The notes: generated by a model from the letters alone, not told the origin. DNA of 64,000 bases from Thermohalobaculum sp039187815 (GCA_039187815.1 JBCCZI010000005.1:1-64000), one strand, 5' to 3'; positions 1 through 8,840 are shown, numbered from the stretch's first letter. Numbers and translations are program-made.

Positions 1-210
1 AGACCCGAATCGCGGTTGGATCGGTCGGGATCCCCGTGTCGCCGAATGTCGCCTGCGGCAGATCCCCAAACCTCTGGAAAGACGGCGTCACCGGCGCGGC
101 AGCCACGCTGCCCGCAAAAAAGCGGCTGCGGCGCACACCGCGACACCCAACGATGTCTTTATACCCTTGCTCCTTCACGCCTTACGGCGCACCCAAAGGG
201 CCCCACGCCC
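1..210. other. Left-edge non-coding stretch
   Basis: About 210 bases lie before the stop codon of the leftmost gene, which is on the minus strand. Short open frames cross the stretch, but none has a convincing ribosome-binding site or recognisable protein. I see no tRNA cloverleaf and no clear terminator hairpin with a T-run. It may be a downstream flank cut by the window edge. Confidence 0.4.
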
Positions 211-1029
211 CTACTTGATCGCGCTCGCCCCTGGTAGGTTCAGCGCTTTGACCATCTCGCGTACCTCCTGGCGGGCGGCGACATGGCTCAGGGTGAAGTT
301 TATCACGCCTCCCTGCTTCAAATCGAGCAGAGTCAGGCCGTTGAGGAACAATTCTCTAAAAATCACCCGCTCCGAGAAGCCGGGCGCGATGCGAAAGCCG
401 ATGCGCTTGGCCAGATCGGTCAGCACGCTGCTCACGCGGCGCTTGTTGCGGCTGTCGAGCGTGGCCATGCGGTTGCGCAGGACGACCCAGTCCGAGGGCG
501 GCTTGCGCTCGGCGGCGCGTCGCTGGCGCGCGGCCCAGACCATCTCGGAATAGACGGAGGGCCCCAGCACCCGCCCACTGCCCGGATCGACGCGCCCCAG
601 CAGGTCAAAATCGACCATGCTGTCATTGATCGGCGTGATCAGCGTGTCCGCCGCCGCATGGGCTGCCTGGGTCAGCGCGTTCACGGCCCCGGGCGTGTCG
701 ATGATGACGAAATCGCAGTCTTCGGAGAGCTGATCGATTGCGCTGTCAAGCGTGCGCCGGTCCTCGTCATGGGCGCGCACGCGGTCCTGCGCCTCGGAGC
801 GCGCGATGGCAATCTGGCGCGGCATCAGCAGAGCCGCACCCAGGCGCTGGCCATAGCCCTCGCGGTTCTCCAGATAGCGAAAGAAGCTCTTTTGGCGCAG
901 GTCCAGATCGAGTGCGCCGACCCGCCGCCCGTCGCGCAACAGACCCACCAACAGGTGCATGGCGGTGGTCGATTTGCCCGACCCGCCCTTCTCGTTGCCG
1001 AGCACGATGACATGCGCACGGGCACCCAT
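211..1029 (-). CDS. mipZ: MipZ/ParA-family division-plane positioning ATPase
   Basis: This 272-aa P-loop ATPase belongs to the ParA/MinD superfamily. A deviant Walker A motif, GNEKGGSGKST, lies within the first 25 residues, followed by DLDLRQ (switch region) and VIIDTPGA (Walker B). The sequence between and after these motifs resembles alphaproteobacterial MipZ, which forms a gradient from the origin-bound ParB and blocks FtsZ polymerisation away from midcell. The methionine of MGARAHVIV was chosen because family members begin right before the P-loop strand; a start nine codons upstream is possible. No parB lies in the window. The gene sits just downstream of rpmE on the same strand, 54 bases away. 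An orphan ParA-type ATPase is the main alternative. Confidence 0.8.
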   Translation of the reverse strand: MGARAHVIVLGNEKGGSGKSTTAMHLLVGLLRDGRRVGALDLDLRQKSFFRYLENREGYGQRLGAALLMPRQIAIARSEAQDRVRAHDEDRRTLDSAIDQLSEDCDFVIIDTPGAVNALTQAAHAAADTLITPINDSMVDFDLLGRVDPGSGRVLGPSVYSEMVWAARQRRAAERKPPSDWVVLRNRMATLDSRNKRRVSSVLTDLAKRIGFRIAPGFSERVIFRELFLNGLTLLDLKQGGVINFTLSHVAARQEVREMVKALNLPGASAIK

Positions 1030-1083
1030 CGGTCGGCCACCTCCTGCAGAAAACAACGCGGCCAGGCGGGCGCCGGGCCCGGA

Positions 1084-1305
1084 TCAGAACCCGAAGCCTT
1101 CGAACTTCTTCTTGAACTTCGAGACGCGGCCGCCGGTGTCCATCAGGCGTTGGCCGCCGCCGGTCCAGGCGGGGTGCACGCTGGGGTCCACATCGAGCGA
1201 GATCGTGTCGCCCTCGGCCCCATAGGTCGAGCGCATTTCGAGCATGGTGCCATCGGTCAGCTTCACGTTGATCACGTGGTAGTCGGGATGGATATCGGCT
1301 TTCAT
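1084..1305 (-). CDS. rpmE: 50S ribosomal protein L31
   Basis: This 73-aa protein is bacterial L31, a late-assembling large-subunit protein at the subunit interface. It begins MKADIHPDYH and carries the L31 signature around HPAWTGG near residues 44-50, with a basic C-terminus (SKFKKKFEGFGF). The frame is open for 54 more codons upstream, but the family always starts at MK-x-IHP, so the internal ATG is taken. It contains no cysteines, so it is the zinc-free form without the CxxC pair. It is followed on the same strand by the MipZ-like gene. Confidence 0.95.
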   Translation of the reverse strand: MKADIHPDYHVINVKLTDGTMLEMRSTYGAEGDTISLDVDPSVHPAWTGGGQRLMDTGGRVSKFKKKFEGFGF

Positions 1306-1489
1306 CGATCGGGCTTTCGCTGGGTCTTTGGCAGGCGCCGGGCGCGCTGCCTCGCACAAATTCAGAACCGGCCTCTTATGAGAAACTGGCCGCCGGCGCA
1401 ACCCTGAACGCTTGGCCGACGCGCCGCATTGAAGAGACGGTCGCTTCGCGATACGCAGCCTCGACATTTGTCAAATTGGGAGACGGTTC

Positions 1490-2401
1490 ATGCGAATGTT
1501 TATTGCAGCGGCGGCCATGGCCGTCCTCGGCAGCCCGGTGGGCGCCCAGCAGGAGGACGCGATCCTGTCCGAGCGGTTCCCTGGCGCCACCCTGATCACT
1601 GAGGCGACGATCGAGTACGACGCGCTCACGCTCTTCACCGGGCCGATGACCAGCGCTTGGGAAGCGGGCGAAACCATGACCCTTGAGGGGCGCATCCGCA
1701 CCCAGCAGTTCGAGATCCCCAAAGAGCGCAGTGTGCTCGAGGTCTACCGCGCCTATGAGCGCAGTATCACGTCCAAGGGCTTCTCCGAGATCTTTGCCTG
1801 CGCCAACGCGGACGAAACCGGCTGCAATGGCGATGTCGGCTATCACCTCGCCAAGCGCAAGCACCAGATCCGGCTGAACCGCGCCGACCAGCGCTATGGC
1901 CTGTTCGAACGCCAGGCCGGCGGCGTCCGCGAGCTGGCCCTGCTCTATGTGAACAAGAAGGGAAGCGTGAATGCGGTGCTCGAGATCCTCAGCACCGATG
2001 CGGTCGAGGCCGAGCTCGAGATGCTGAGCGCGGATGAGATCGCCGCGGCCATCGCCGAGGGCGGGACAGCCGCCATCTACGGCATCGAGTTCGCCACCGA
2101 CTCGGCCGATCTCCTGCCCGCCTCCGACGCGGTGATCGCCGAGATGGCCGGCTACATGGCCAACAACCCCGGGGCCGAGATCCTGCTTGTGGGGCATACC
2201 GACAATGTGGGCGCGCTCGACTACAACATGGGCCTGTCCCAGCGCCGGGCCGAGGCGGTGCGCGCCGCGCTGGTCGATCGCCACGGCATATCCGCCGGGC
2301 GGCTTGGCGCACACGGGGTGGGCTTCCTCGCCCCCGCCGCCAGCAATGACAGCGAGGGCGGCCGGGCCGCGAACCGGAGGGTCGAGATGGTGCGCCGCTG
2401 A
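1490..2401 (+). CDS. OmpA-domain outer-membrane/periplasmic protein
   Basis: This 303-aa protein has a short signal peptide (about residues 1-19, ending GAQ). Its middle domain, about residues 25-175, resembles the DUF4892-type region found in some OmpA-family proteins. The C-terminal OmpA/MotB peptidoglycan-binding domain spans about residues 195-303. Visible family motifs are GIEFATDSADL, LVGHTDNVG, LSQRRAEAVR and NRRVEM, where the conserved Asp and Arg contact diaminopimelate. The start follows a GGGAGACGG ribosome-binding site. The protein probably links the envelope to peptidoglycan. It converges with the next gene, and a CTGAGGC inverted repeat spans both stop codons. Confidence 0.85.
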   Translation: MRMFIAAAAMAVLGSPVGAQQEDAILSERFPGATLITEATIEYDALTLFTGPMTSAWEAGETMTLEGRIRTQQFEIPKERSVLEVYRAYERSITSKGFSEIFACANADETGCNGDVGYHLAKRKHQIRLNRADQRYGLFERQAGGVRELALLYVNKKGSVNAVLEILSTDAVEAELEMLSADEIAAAIAEGGTAAIYGIEFATDSADLLPASDAVIAEMAGYMANNPGAEILLVGHTDNVGALDYNMGLSQRRAEAVRAALVDRHGISAGRLGAHGVGFLAPAASNDSEGGRAANRRVEMVRR

Positions 2402-2429
2402 GGCGTACAGGCTCGGTTTCGGGCCTCAG
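2398..2429. terminator. Inverted repeat spanning two convergent stop codons
   Basis: CTGAGGC at 2398-2404 pairs perfectly with GCCTCAG at 2423-2429 across an 18-base loop. The two arms contain the stop codons of the convergent genes on either side. There is no T-run, so it could be a bidirectional pause or weak terminator rather than a classical one. Confidence 0.35.
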
Positions 2430-3010
2430 ATGTTGTTGTAGGCCTTCAGCTTGGTGCGCGCCGCGTTCGCGTGGCGTTGCAGGGCGCTGAGGGCCCTGAA
2501 CTTCACCCATTGCACATCCTGCAGACGCGCCAGGTTGCTGATCTGGCGCATCGAGGAGAGCCGGCTGTTCTGATCCTTCAGCTTCTTTTCGATGGTGCCG
2601 AGATCGCGTTTGCTGCGGGCGATCAGGTCGTCGGTGACCTTGATGTGGTCCATCAACGCCCGGCGCACATGGTTCACGCCCTTGATAAAGGCCTCGGTGT
2701 CTGCCGAGAATTGCGCCCGATGGGCCGGGTCATCGCCCTGATCGGTCTCGAAGACCGGCGGTTTGGGCGTGTCGGGGATTGCGCGCAGGAATTTGGCGCC
2801 ATCGCTGCGCATGCGCTCCAGATTGCCCTTGATCTTGTTGATCGCGTCCTGGAGCTGCTTGTCCCGGCTCCACTCCTTCAGCGCACGGGCGAGGAAGATG
2901 AAGTGCAGCTTGTGATAGCTCGAGATGATCGGGGCATAGCCGCCGACCGCTTTGTCAAAGGCCTTCTTGGCGGCCCAGCTGACGATCTTTTCCGTGGTCG
3001 AGAGTCCCAT
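2426..3010 (-). CDS. Hypothetical helical protein
   Basis: I do not recognise this 194-aa protein. It begins MGLSTTEKIVSWAAKKAFDK and appears almost entirely alpha-helical. Charged, heptad-like stretches at about residues 48-70 and 118-150 suggest coiled coils. There is no signal peptide or membrane span. The N-terminal segment is amphipathic, and the C-terminus is rich in Ala, Arg and Lys. The start is preceded by a purine-rich GAACAGGA region. It stands alone between an OmpA-domain gene (convergent) and a small membrane-protein gene about 130 bases upstream on the same strand. Confidence 0.55.
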   Translation of the reverse strand: MGLSTTEKIVSWAAKKAFDKAVGGYAPIISSYHKLHFIFLARALKEWSRDKQLQDAINKIKGNLERMRSDGAKFLRAIPDTPKPPVFETDQGDDPAHRAQFSADTEAFIKGVNHVRRALMDHIKVTDDLIARSKRDLGTIEKKLKDQNSRLSSMRQISNLARLQDVQWVKFRALSALQRHANAARTKLKAYNNI

Positions 3011-3140
3011 GGGAATGTCCTGTTCTAAAAGAGGTCGAGCGCGGCCCTATGGCGGACCGCCGTGGATGCGCCTCAAATGACGCTGCCCTCTCAGTGCCGC
3101 AAGCCGGAGAAAGGGTTCAATTGTTTCAGGCGTTTCGGCG

Positions 3141-3329
3141 CTATTTCGGCGGATTGGTGGACTTGGCCTTGCCGAGCCACAGCAGCACGGGCAGCGCCAG
3201 CACCGGGGTCACGACCACCGAGGCGACAAAGCAGGTGAGCGGGTTGCGCCCCTGGCGATGCCCGAGCCAGGCCGCCAGCGCCGAGCCGCCGAACCACACG
3301 CCGTAGTAGAGGAGGGTCTCCGGGCTCAC
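3141..3329 (-). CDS. Small two-span membrane protein downstream of prs
   Basis: This protein of about 62 aa has two predicted membrane segments (about residues 6-20 and 33-53), separated by a basic GHRQGRNP loop. It ends in a Lys/Pro-rich tail. I chose a GTG start seven bases after the prs stop codon, because the upstream in-frame ATG would lie inside prs. The same strand and tight spacing suggest co-transcription with prs. The family is unknown to me; short proteins of this form are common in Rhodobacterales. The start codon is the weakest part of the call. Confidence 0.5.
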   Translation of the reverse strand: MSPETLLYYGVWFGGSALAAWLGHRQGRNPLTCFVASVVVTPVLALPVLLWLGKAKSTNPPK

Positions 3330-3336
3330 CTGCGGC

Positions 3337-4353
3337 TCAGTCCACGCGGTAATGGGCCTCGTAGATCGGGCCCAGCGTCTCTTCGACAAACAGCGAGCTG
3401 ACGCTGGTGTCCTTGCTCACATTCACAATCGACTGGGCGAACAGCGGGGCCACCGAGACGGTGCGGATATTGGGGGCCCTTTTCACGGGATCGGTGGGCT
3501 CGATCGAGTCGGTGATGACCAGGGTCTTCATGGCCGAGTTCGTCACCCGTTCGACCGCGGGACCCGAGAGCACGCCGTGGGTGATGTAGGCATGCACCTC
3601 CTCGGCGCCCTTGTCCATTAAGAGCTCGGCGGCTTTGCAAAGCGTGCCAGCCGTGTCGCAGATGTCGTCGACGATCACGCATGTGCGACCCGAGACCTCG
3701 CCGATCAGGGTCATCGCCTCGACCTCGCCGGCGCGGGCACGGCGCTTGTCGACGATGGCAAGGCCTGCATCCAACCGTTTTGCCAGATCCCGCGCGCGCA
3801 CCACGCCGCCCACATCGGGGCTGACGACGGTGAGGTTGTCGCGGTCGCGCAGGTGGTGCTTGATGTCGAGCGCGAAGACTGGCGCGGCATAGAGATTGTC
3901 GACGGGGATGTCGAAAAAGCCCTGGATCTGGCCCGCATGCAGATCCATCGTCAGCACCCGGTCGATGCCGGCTCCGGTGATCATATTGGCCACCAGTTTC
4001 GAGGAGATCGGCGTGCGGGCCGAGGTGCGCCGATCCTGCCGGGCATAGCCGAAATAGGGCATCACAGCCGTGATCCTGTGCGCCGAGGAGCGTCTGAGCG
4101 CATCGGTGATGATCAGCAGCTCCATCAGGTTGTCATTGGCGGGCTTGGAGGTCGGCTGGAGGATAAAGACGTCCTCACCGCGCACATTGTCGTGGATCTC
4201 GACGAAGATCTCGCTGTCGTTGAAGCGTTCGACCCGGGCGGAGGTGAGCTGGAACGCGCCCCCCTGATGGACCGAGATGCGCCGGGCGATCGCCTCGGCC
4301 AGCGGACGGTTGGCGTTGCCCGCAATGATTTTCATGGCGTCTGCCGGTCGCAT
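3337..4353 (-). CDS. prs: Ribose-phosphate pyrophosphokinase
   Basis: This 338-aa enzyme transfers pyrophosphate from ATP to ribose-5-phosphate, making PRPP for purine, pyrimidine, His, Trp and NAD synthesis. Clear motifs are GNANRPLA near the N-terminus, the ATP-binding YFGYARQDRR, the DLHAGQIQGFF loop, and the PRPP-binding VIVDDICDTAGTL (about residues 225-240). The start MRPADAMK was chosen for its GAGGGG ribosome-binding site and for agreement with the family length of 310-340 aa; the methionine six codons further in is an alternative. It is a soluble cytoplasmic hexamer in known relatives. Confidence 0.95.
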   Translation of the reverse strand: MRPADAMKIIAGNANRPLAEAIARRISVHQGGAFQLTSARVERFNDSEIFVEIHDNVRGEDVFILQPTSKPANDNLMELLIITDALRRSSAHRITAVMPYFGYARQDRRTSARTPISSKLVANMITGAGIDRVLTMDLHAGQIQGFFDIPVDNLYAAPVFALDIKHHLRDRDNLTVVSPDVGGVVRARDLAKRLDAGLAIVDKRRARAGEVEAMTLIGEVSGRTCVIVDDICDTAGTLCKAAELLMDKGAEEVHAYITHGVLSGPAVERVTNSAMKTLVITDSIEPTDPVKRAPNIRTVSVAPLFAQSIVNVSKDTSVSSLFVEETLGPIYEAHYRVD

Positions 4354-4479
4354 GACGGTCCCCTCGCTTGCCTCCGGTCGCGCCTTCTGTCGCACAAGCG
4401 TCGCGCGGCGGCAAGCGGTGCGTCACGGCCCGTGGCGGCCTTTGGCGGGAGGGGCGCCCAGGGTTCCTGACCAGGGGTC

Positions 4480-5058
4480 TCAGCTGGCGCTGGGAAGGCC
4501 AAAATACTCCTCGGCCGTGACGAACCCGGCGAGCCGGGAGGCCTCGGACCAGCGCTTTTGGCCCGGATGGCGGCCCACCAACAGCACCGCATCGCCCGGC
4601 AGGCGGCGCAGGCGCGTGATGGCGCGGATCGCCTCGGCGGCACGCGGCGTGGTCCGCGGCGCCTCGGGCAGGGGGCCCGCCGCATCGAACCGGATCGCCC
4701 CGAGCGCCAGGGGCTCGACGACCACCCCTTGGCCCGCGATCAAGAGCCGTTCTGCCGCCTCGGCCAGAGCGAGCAGGCGTTGCTCCTCCGCCTCGCCCAG
4801 CCGGCCCCGGCGCAGACCCACCGCCGCTCCGGTGAAGAGCAGGGCCGCAAGATCCCGCCCCGTCCCGAGTCGGACCGCTGCATAGCGCGGATAGCTGAGC
4901 CCCAAGGCCGCTGCCCGCTTCACATGGCGGCGTACCAACTCGAGCGGCGCGCGTGGCAGCCCATCGCGCTTGGCACGGCGCCAACAGTAAGTGCGCCAGG
5001 CTCGACCGGTCTCGAGCGGGGGGCCGGCATTGTGCCCAAACCGCGGTGGCATCGTCAT
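4480..5058 (-). CDS. Hypothetical protein with N-terminal GHNAGPPLE motif
   Basis: This 192-aa basic protein is of unknown function. The N-terminal motif FGHNAGPPLE, followed by a Trp/Arg-rich stretch, recurs in short alphaproteobacterial proteins, some of them phage-related. I cannot assign an activity. The rest is Ala/Leu/Arg-rich helix. The start at MTMPPRF was chosen because it follows GAAGGAG, whereas the upstream ATG has no ribosome-binding site. It is transcribed toward prs, about 125 bases away. It has no membrane segments and no signal peptide. Confidence 0.5.
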   Translation of the reverse strand: MTMPPRFGHNAGPPLETGRAWRTYCWRRAKRDGLPRAPLELVRRHVKRAAALGLSYPRYAAVRLGTGRDLAALLFTGAAVGLRRGRLGEAEEQRLLALAEAAERLLIAGQGVVVEPLALGAIRFDAAGPLPEAPRTTPRAAEAIRAITRLRRLPGDAVLLVGRHPGQKRWSEASRLAGFVTAEEYFGLPSAS

Positions 5059-5136
5059 AGCGGTCTCCTTCGCTCGGATTGGCGCCAGGCCATACAGCCG
5101 TCTGTGCCGACCGTCCATCCGATGGTTCTGTGCGGC

Positions 5137-5880
5137 TCAGGGGGCGCGGCGCTCGGCCCGCAGGCGCTGGGCGCGCCTCACCAGATCGAGGGTGTAGCGG
5201 CTGAGCGCTTCCATCTCGGCCAACATCCCAACCGCATCACGGTCCGTGAGCCGCGCCAGGATCGCGCTGTGGCGGCTGACGATCTCGGCCCGGTCGCGCA
5301 TCCGGTAGCTCAGCATGTTCAGGAGCGGCTGCACCGCTTCGATCGCCCCGGCCAGATGCAGCGCCAGCAAAGGATTGCCCGTCGCCTCGCCCAGGATCCG
5401 GTGGAAGCGCACATCGCTCGCGCAAAAGGCGCGATCATCAGTGTCTGGCTCGGAGGAGAGCGTGATTTCGGCGCGCATCGCCTCCAGCTGAGGCTCGGTC
5501 CGCCGGGCCGCGGCCAGCGGCGCACAGGCGGTGAGCAACGCCATGCGTGCCTCGCCCAATGTCCCAGCCTCGATCGGCGTCGTGCTGACCAACAGTGTCG
5601 CCGTTGCGGCCAGTTGCTCGCGCGCCTCCTCCCAGCCGACGCGATTCACAAACGTGCCGCCGGCCGCGCCGCGCCGGGTGCGGATCAGGTTCTGGGCCGC
5701 CAGCCGTTTCAACGCCTCGCGCAGCGTGGGGCGCGAGACGCCAAAGCGCGCCGCCAGCTCCTGCTCGCCCGGCAGACGCGCATCAGGGCCAAGCTCGCCC
5801 GCCACGATCAGGGCACGCAGATCCTCTGCGATCGTCTCATCCGCCGGAGCGGCACGCGAAAGGCTATCTGGCTCGGTCAT
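5137..5880 (-). CDS. FadR-subfamily GntR transcriptional regulator
   Basis: This 247-aa DNA-binding protein has an N-terminal winged helix-turn-helix (about residues 15-80). It contains the GntR hallmarks LPGEQELAARFGVSRPTLRE and LIRTRRGAAGGTFV. A C-terminal FCD-type ligand-binding helical domain follows (about residues 95-235), with D-x3-H metal-site-like spacing in the DVRFH region. The start at MTEPDSL follows a GAGGAG ribosome-binding site. It is divergent from acuI, with about 100 bases between the start codons, so it plausibly controls acuI in response to an acyl or organic-acid ligand. That link is inferred from position only. Confidence 0.8.
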   Translation of the reverse strand: MTEPDSLSRAAPADETIAEDLRALIVAGELGPDARLPGEQELAARFGVSRPTLREALKRLAAQNLIRTRRGAAGGTFVNRVGWEEAREQLAATATLLVSTTPIEAGTLGEARMALLTACAPLAAARRTEPQLEAMRAEITLSSEPDTDDRAFCASDVRFHRILGEATGNPLLALHLAGAIEAVQPLLNMLSYRMRDRAEIVSRHSAILARLTDRDAVGMLAEMEALSRYTLDLVRRAQRLRAERRAP

Positions 5881-5920
5881 CACAGGTCTCCTCGGCGACA
5901 GCTTGCCAAGCTCGTGAATG

Positions 5921-5928
5921 TTTGACAA
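5921..5928. promoter_or_regulatory. Shared -35/operator candidate between regulator and acuI
   Basis: TTGACAA at 5922-5928 is an odd palindrome. It reads TTGACA rightward toward acuI and TTGTCA leftward toward the FadR-type gene, so one site could serve as overlapping -35 elements or as part of an operator. No convincing -10 element is visible on either side, so this is tentative. Confidence 0.25.
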
Positions 5929-5983
5929 TTATCCCCCGCTGTCGCAGGCAACCGGCGATGGCCGAGGGACAGAGGAGAACGCC

Positions 5984-6979
5984 ATGAGCTTTCGTGCGCT
6001 GGTCGTGGACAAGGCCGAAGACGGCACCATCACCCAAGCCATCCAGGACATGACCGAGGATCGCCTGCCCGAGGCCGTGGGCGAGAACGTCACCGTCGCT
6101 GTCGAGCACACCACGCTGAACTATAAGGACGGGCTGTGCCTGACCGGAGGCGGCGGGTTGGTGCGCACCTATCCCCATGTGCCGGGCATCGATTTTGCCG
6201 GCACGGTGGTCAGCTCCGAGGTCCCGGATTTCGCTGCCGGCGACAAGGTGGTGCTGACCGGGTGGCGGGTCGGCGAGGCGTGGTGGGGCGGCTATGCCGA
6301 GCGCGCGCGGGTCAAGGGCAAATGGCTGACGCGCCTGCCCGAGGGGCTGACCACGCGCCAGTCCATGGCAGTCGGTACGGCGGGTTTCACGGCGATGTTG
6401 GCGATCATGGCGCTCGAAGATCACGGGCTGACCCCGGATGATGGCCCGGTGCTGGTGACCGGCGCGGCGGGCGGTGTCGGCTCGGTCGCGACGGCGATCC
6501 TGGCCAAGGCCGGCTATGAGGTTGCGGCCGTCACCGGGCGGCCCGAGATGGCGGACTATCTGACCGGCCTCGGCGCCAGCCGGATCGTTGCGCGCGAGGA
6601 GCTGGCTGAGACGGTCAAGCGCCCGCTCGAGAGCGAGACCTGGGCGGGCTGTGTCGATGCGGTGGGCGGGGCCATGCTCGCCCGTGTGCTCGGTCAGATG
6701 AGATACGGCGCCTCGGTGGCGGCGGTGGGTCTGGCCGGCGGCGCGGCGCTGCCGGCGACGGTCATCCCCTTCCTGCTGCGCGGGGTCAATCTGCTCGGCA
6801 TCGACAGCGTGTTCCGCCCGGCCCAAGACCGGGTCGTGGCCTGGCAGCGCATTGCGCGGGATCTGCCCATGGACACGCTCGAGGCGATGGTGCAGCCCGC
6901 GACGCTCGAGGAGCTGCCCGAGCTCGGCGCGGCCATCCTGAAGGGCGCCGTCAAGGGCCGCGTCGTCGTCGATCTCTGA
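5984..6979 (+). CDS. acuI: Acrylyl-CoA reductase (AcuI/YhdH family)
   Basis: This 331-aa enzyme is a zinc-free medium-chain dehydrogenase/reductase. AcuI relatives reduce acrylyl-CoA to propionyl-CoA with NADPH, a step in DMSP/acrylate and 3-hydroxypropionate use. Evidence includes the N-terminal FRALVVDKAEDG, YKDGLCLTGGGG, PGIDFAGTV and the nucleotide-binding GAAGGVGSVA at about residues 160-169. The start follows GAGGAGAACGCC. It lies divergent from a FadR-type regulator and 11 bases before a class-V aminotransferase gene, so the two may be co-transcribed. A generic quinone oxidoreductase activity is the alternative. Confidence 0.85.
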   Translation: MSFRALVVDKAEDGTITQAIQDMTEDRLPEAVGENVTVAVEHTTLNYKDGLCLTGGGGLVRTYPHVPGIDFAGTVVSSEVPDFAAGDKVVLTGWRVGEAWWGGYAERARVKGKWLTRLPEGLTTRQSMAVGTAGFTAMLAIMALEDHGLTPDDGPVLVTGAAGGVGSVATAILAKAGYEVAAVTGRPEMADYLTGLGASRIVAREELAETVKRPLESETWAGCVDAVGGAMLARVLGQMRYGASVAAVGLAGGAALPATVIPFLLRGVNLLGIDSVFRPAQDRVVAWQRIARDLPMDTLEAMVQPATLEELPELGAAILKGAVKGRVVVDL

Positions 6980-6989
6980 GGCCAAGGCC

Positions 6990-8255
6990 ATGACCCAAGC
7001 CGGATCCGGGGCCGCCTCCGAGACGCCTCCGCTCGACCTTGACTTTGTGCGCGCGCAGTTCCCGGCCTTCTCTGCGCCGTCGCTCGAGGGCTGGGCATTT
7101 TTCGAGAATGCGGGCGGCTCCTATCCCTGCCAGGCGGTGGTCGACCGGCTGGCGGAGTTCTACGGTGTCCTGAAGGTCCAGCCCTATGCGCCCTATCCCG
7201 CGGCCGAGACCGGTGGCGCGCGCATGGATGAGGGGCGCGAGCGGCTGGCGGCGGCCATGGGCGTGGGGCCGGATTGGCTGCATGTTGGCCCCTCGACCAC
7301 CCAGAACGTCTATGTGCTGGCCCAGGCGGTCCGGCGCAGCCTGACGCCGGGCGACGAGATCGTGGTGACGGACCAGGATCACGAGGCGAACACCGGTGCC
7401 TGGCGTCGCTTGGCCGAAGAGGGCGCCGTGGTGCGGGTCTGGCCGGTCGATCCCGACACGGGGCATCTCGACCCTGCCGCCCTCGACGACCTGCTCTCCG
7501 AGCGCACGCGGGTCGTGGCCTTGCCCCATTGCTCGAACATCGTGGCCGAGATCAATCCGGTCGCCGAGATCACCGCCAAGGTGCGCGCAGCAGGCGCGCT
7601 GTCGGTGGTCGACGGGGTGTCTTACGCACCGCATGGCCTGCCGAATGCCGAGGCGTTGGGGGCGGATGTCTATCTGTTCTCGGCCTACAAGACCTATGGC
7701 CCGCACCAGGGGATCATGGTGGCGCGGCCCGACGCGGTTCGCGATCTGCCCGTCGAGGGCCACGGCTTCAACGCCGGCGCCATCGACAAGCGCCTGGTGC
7801 CAGCGGGGCCGGATCATGCGCAGGTGGCGGCCCTTGCTGGCATCGCCGACTATTTCGACGCGCTCGACCAGCACCACTTCGCGGACAGCGCGACGGCGGA
7901 TCCGACCAAACGCCAGGCGCGGATCGGGCGGCAGATGCGTGCCCAAGAGGAGGCGCTGGCCGCCCCGCTTCTCGACTGGATCCGTGGGCGCAACGATTTG
8001 CGGTTGCTGGGCCCGGCCGACGCCGCGCGCCGCGCGCCAACAGTGGCCGTCTTGCACGCCCGCCCGGGCGAGGCGCTGGCGGCCGATCTGGCACGGCACC
8101 GGATCATGGCCGGCGGCGGCGGCTTTTATGCCCCGCGGGTGATCCGTGCCATGGGGGGGGATCCCGAGCATGGGGTGCTGCGCCTTTCCTTCCTGCACTA
8201 CACCAGCCCGGACGAGATCGACCGGTTGATCGCCGCCCTCGACGCGGTGCTCTGA
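6990..8255 (+). CDS. Class-V aminotransferase / cysteine desulfurase-like PLP enzyme
   Basis: This 421-aa PLP-dependent fold-type I enzyme resembles the cysteine desulfurase-like branch. The likely Schiff-base lysine is Lys234 in SAYKTYGPHQG. Other conserved parts are FFENAGGSYPC near the N-terminus, the DQDHEAN motif and the HCSNIVAEINP loop. The typical desulfurase catalytic Cys loop is not obvious, so the substrate is uncertain; selenocysteine lyase, kynureninase-like or isopenicillin-epimerase-like activity is possible. It follows acuI and ends six bases before the GTG start of rsmD, so it is part of one tight operon. Confidence 0.75.
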   Translation: MTQAGSGAASETPPLDLDFVRAQFPAFSAPSLEGWAFFENAGGSYPCQAVVDRLAEFYGVLKVQPYAPYPAAETGGARMDEGRERLAAAMGVGPDWLHVGPSTTQNVYVLAQAVRRSLTPGDEIVVTDQDHEANTGAWRRLAEEGAVVRVWPVDPDTGHLDPAALDDLLSERTRVVALPHCSNIVAEINPVAEITAKVRAAGALSVVDGVSYAPHGLPNAEALGADVYLFSAYKTYGPHQGIMVARPDAVRDLPVEGHGFNAGAIDKRLVPAGPDHAQVAALAGIADYFDALDQHHFADSATADPTKRQARIGRQMRAQEEALAAPLLDWIRGRNDLRLLGPADAARRAPTVAVLHARPGEALAADLARHRIMAGGGGFYAPRVIRAMGGDPEHGVLRLSFLHYTSPDEIDRLIAALDAVL

Positions 8256-8261
8256 GCGCCG

Positions 8262-8840
8262 GTGCGGATCGTCGGCGGACGGTTTCGCGGCCAACGTCTG
8301 GCCGCACTGGGGGCCGTTGGGGGCGGCGCCGCGCATTTGCGGCCGACCTCGGACCGGGTGCGCGAGGCGCTGTTCAATCTGATCGCCCATGGGCCCTATG
8401 GCACGCAACCCGAGGGCGCGCGGGTGCTGGATCTCTTTGCCGGCACCGGGGCGCTCGGCTTCGAGGCGCTGTCGCGCGGGGCCGAGCGTGCGGTTTTCGT
8501 CGATGACTTTGCTGCGGCGCGTGGGCTGATCCGTGAGAATGCCGAGCGCCTGGGGCTGCTCGGCGAGACCAAGATCTGGCGGCGCGATGCGACCCGGCTT
8601 GGGCCCTGCCGCGGCGCGCCCTATGACCTGATCTTCGCCGATCCGCCTTATCGCTCGGGCCTTGGCGAGGCCGCGCTCGCCTCGGCGCGAGAGGGGGGAT
8701 GGATCGCCCCCGGCGCGCTTGTGGTGCTGGAACTGGCCGGTGATGAAACGCCGCCCGCGCTGCCATGGCTCGACCCGGCCGATGCGCGCCGTTATGGGGA
8801 GACGCAGATCATGCTTGCACACGCCAAGGAGGGACCATGA
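8262..8840 (+). CDS. rsmD: 16S rRNA (guanine966-N2)-methyltransferase RsmD
   Basis: This 192-aa SAM-dependent methyltransferase modifies G966 of 16S rRNA. It shows the family N-terminus MRIVGGRFRGQRL, the RPTSDRVREALFN motif, SAM motif I (DLFAGTGALG) and the catalytic ADPPY at about residues 127-131. It starts with GTG, the only codon giving the conserved N-terminus. Its stop codon overlaps the ATG of the next gene (ATGA), implying translational coupling. Confidence 0.93.
   Translation: MRIVGGRFRGQRLAALGAVGGGAAHLRPTSDRVREALFNLIAHGPYGTQPEGARVLDLFAGTGALGFEALSRGAERAVFVDDFAAARGLIRENAERLGLLGETKIWRRDATRLGPCRGAPYDLIFADPPYRSGLGEAALASAREGGWIAPGALVVLELAGDETPPALPWLDPADARRYGETQIMLAHAKEGP

Noticed and set aside
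6951..8822. Long minus-strand open frame
   Set aside because: It lies entirely antisense to the aminotransferase and rsmD genes, which have clear family motifs.
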